DNA from: Clostridium cylindrosporum DSM 605
GTDB lineage: Bacteria > Bacillota > Clostridia > Clostridiales > Caloramatoraceae
Reading direction: 5' to 3'
DNA length: 64,000 bases
Assembly: GCF_001047375.1 (NCBI RefSeq)
Contig: NZ_LFVU01000027.1
Coordinates: 248,001 to 312,000 of the forward strand
Part shown: one piece after another, positions 63,651 to 64,000 of the stretch
Position numbering within the stretch: position 1 is the first letter of the stretch
Layout: each line of letters opens with the position of its first letter
Position numbers and translations under genes: made by a program
The notes under the pieces: model-generated
What the model was told of the DNA's origin: nothing
What the model saw: only the letters and a program-made list of their open reading frames with translations
Database searches by the model: none

Positions 63651-63992
63651 TTGAAAACATCATCAAATATGGCCTATCTTGTAGCTAATGCAGCTGCAGA
63701 TAAAAAGGCAAAAGATATAAGAATATTAAACGTAGATGGACTTTCATCTATAGCAGATTACTTTGTTGTTTGTTCAGGAGGATCTGACGTACAAGTTAAA
63801 GCGATTGCAGAGGAAATAGAACATAAAATGGAAGAAGAGGGTATACAAGTTACACATAAAGAGGGACATCAGTTTGGAAAATGGATTCTTTTAGATTATG
63901 GCAATGTTATAGCTCATATATTTTATGAGGAAGAAAGAGAATTTTATGGAATAGAGAGACTTTGGGCAGATGCACAGGAAATAGTTTTCTAA
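63651..63992 (+). CDS. rsfS: ribosomal silencing factor RsfS
   Basis: This 113-residue protein binds ribosomal protein L14 and blocks subunit joining in starvation. Conserved parts are ADYFVVCSGGSDVQVKA, EGHQFGKWILLDYG and the C-terminal YGIERLWADA. TTG 63651 follows AGGAGGTG. It ends 9 bp before the window end. Confidence 0.95.
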   Translation: MKTSSNMAYLVANAAADKKAKDIRILNVDGLSSIADYFVVCSGGSDVQVKAIAEEIEHKMEEEGIQVTHKEGHQFGKWILLDYGNVIAHIFYEEEREFYGIERLWADAQEIVF

Positions 63993-64000
63993 AGCCTAAA

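Overview
The window reads as a low-GC Firmicute chromosome, most likely Clostridium sensu stricto or a close relative. Evidence: strongly AT-rich coding and spacer DNA, purine-rich Shine-Dalgarno sites, an (Re)-type citrate synthase next to aconitase, and the clostridial order maf-radC-mreBCD-PBP2-minCDE-rodA-spoIVF-(two radical-SAM neighbourhood genes)-rng-rplU-rpmA-obgE-yhbY-nadD-yqeK-LCP-rsfS. No species name can be justified from this sequence alone.

Layout. (1) 1-5155: a beta-helix protein, a cell-wall amidase, a SUV3-like RNA helicase and tRNA-Leu(CAA). (2) 5117-25702: a 20.4-kb integrated element between perfect 137-bp direct repeats. The repeats run from the anticodon loop of tRNA-Leu through its promoter into the last codons of proA. 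(3) 25651-41906: proBA, citrate synthase/aconitase, exoA, polA-coaE-lytic transglycosylase, tRNA-Leu(GAG), bioY with a BirA operator, small housekeeping genes, maf and radC. (4) 41953-54145: mreBCD, two tandem PBP2 genes, minCDE, rodA and a shortened spoIVFA beside spoIVFB. (5) 54162-63992: radical SAM pair, RNase G, L21 leader-rplU-rpmA, obgE, yhbY, nadD, yqeK, an LCP protein and rsfS.

The element is the unusual part. It encodes a scaffold protein, a major capsid protein, both terminase subunits, a portal, one or two candidate head-completion proteins, a UviB/BhlA holin-like peptide, a winged-helix initiator-like protein, an HTH protein and a tyrosine integrase. I find no tail tube, tape measure, baseplate, fibre or endolysin gene. 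That is the profile expected of a capsid-forming phage satellite that packages itself in its own head and borrows tails from a helper. Its head genes are scattered and out of the usual order. They are separated by long non-coding stretches, and several sit only 20-50 nt behind an intrinsic terminator, which suggests antitermination. A 1.2-kb gene-free stretch (13104-14311) is rich in local helices and ends in a terminator; it is a candidate large structured RNA. Integration leaves the host tRNA-Leu intact and places a second copy of its promoter upstream of the integrase.

All functional names rest on reading the protein sequences and family knowledge. No database search was run. RNA structures were found by eye.
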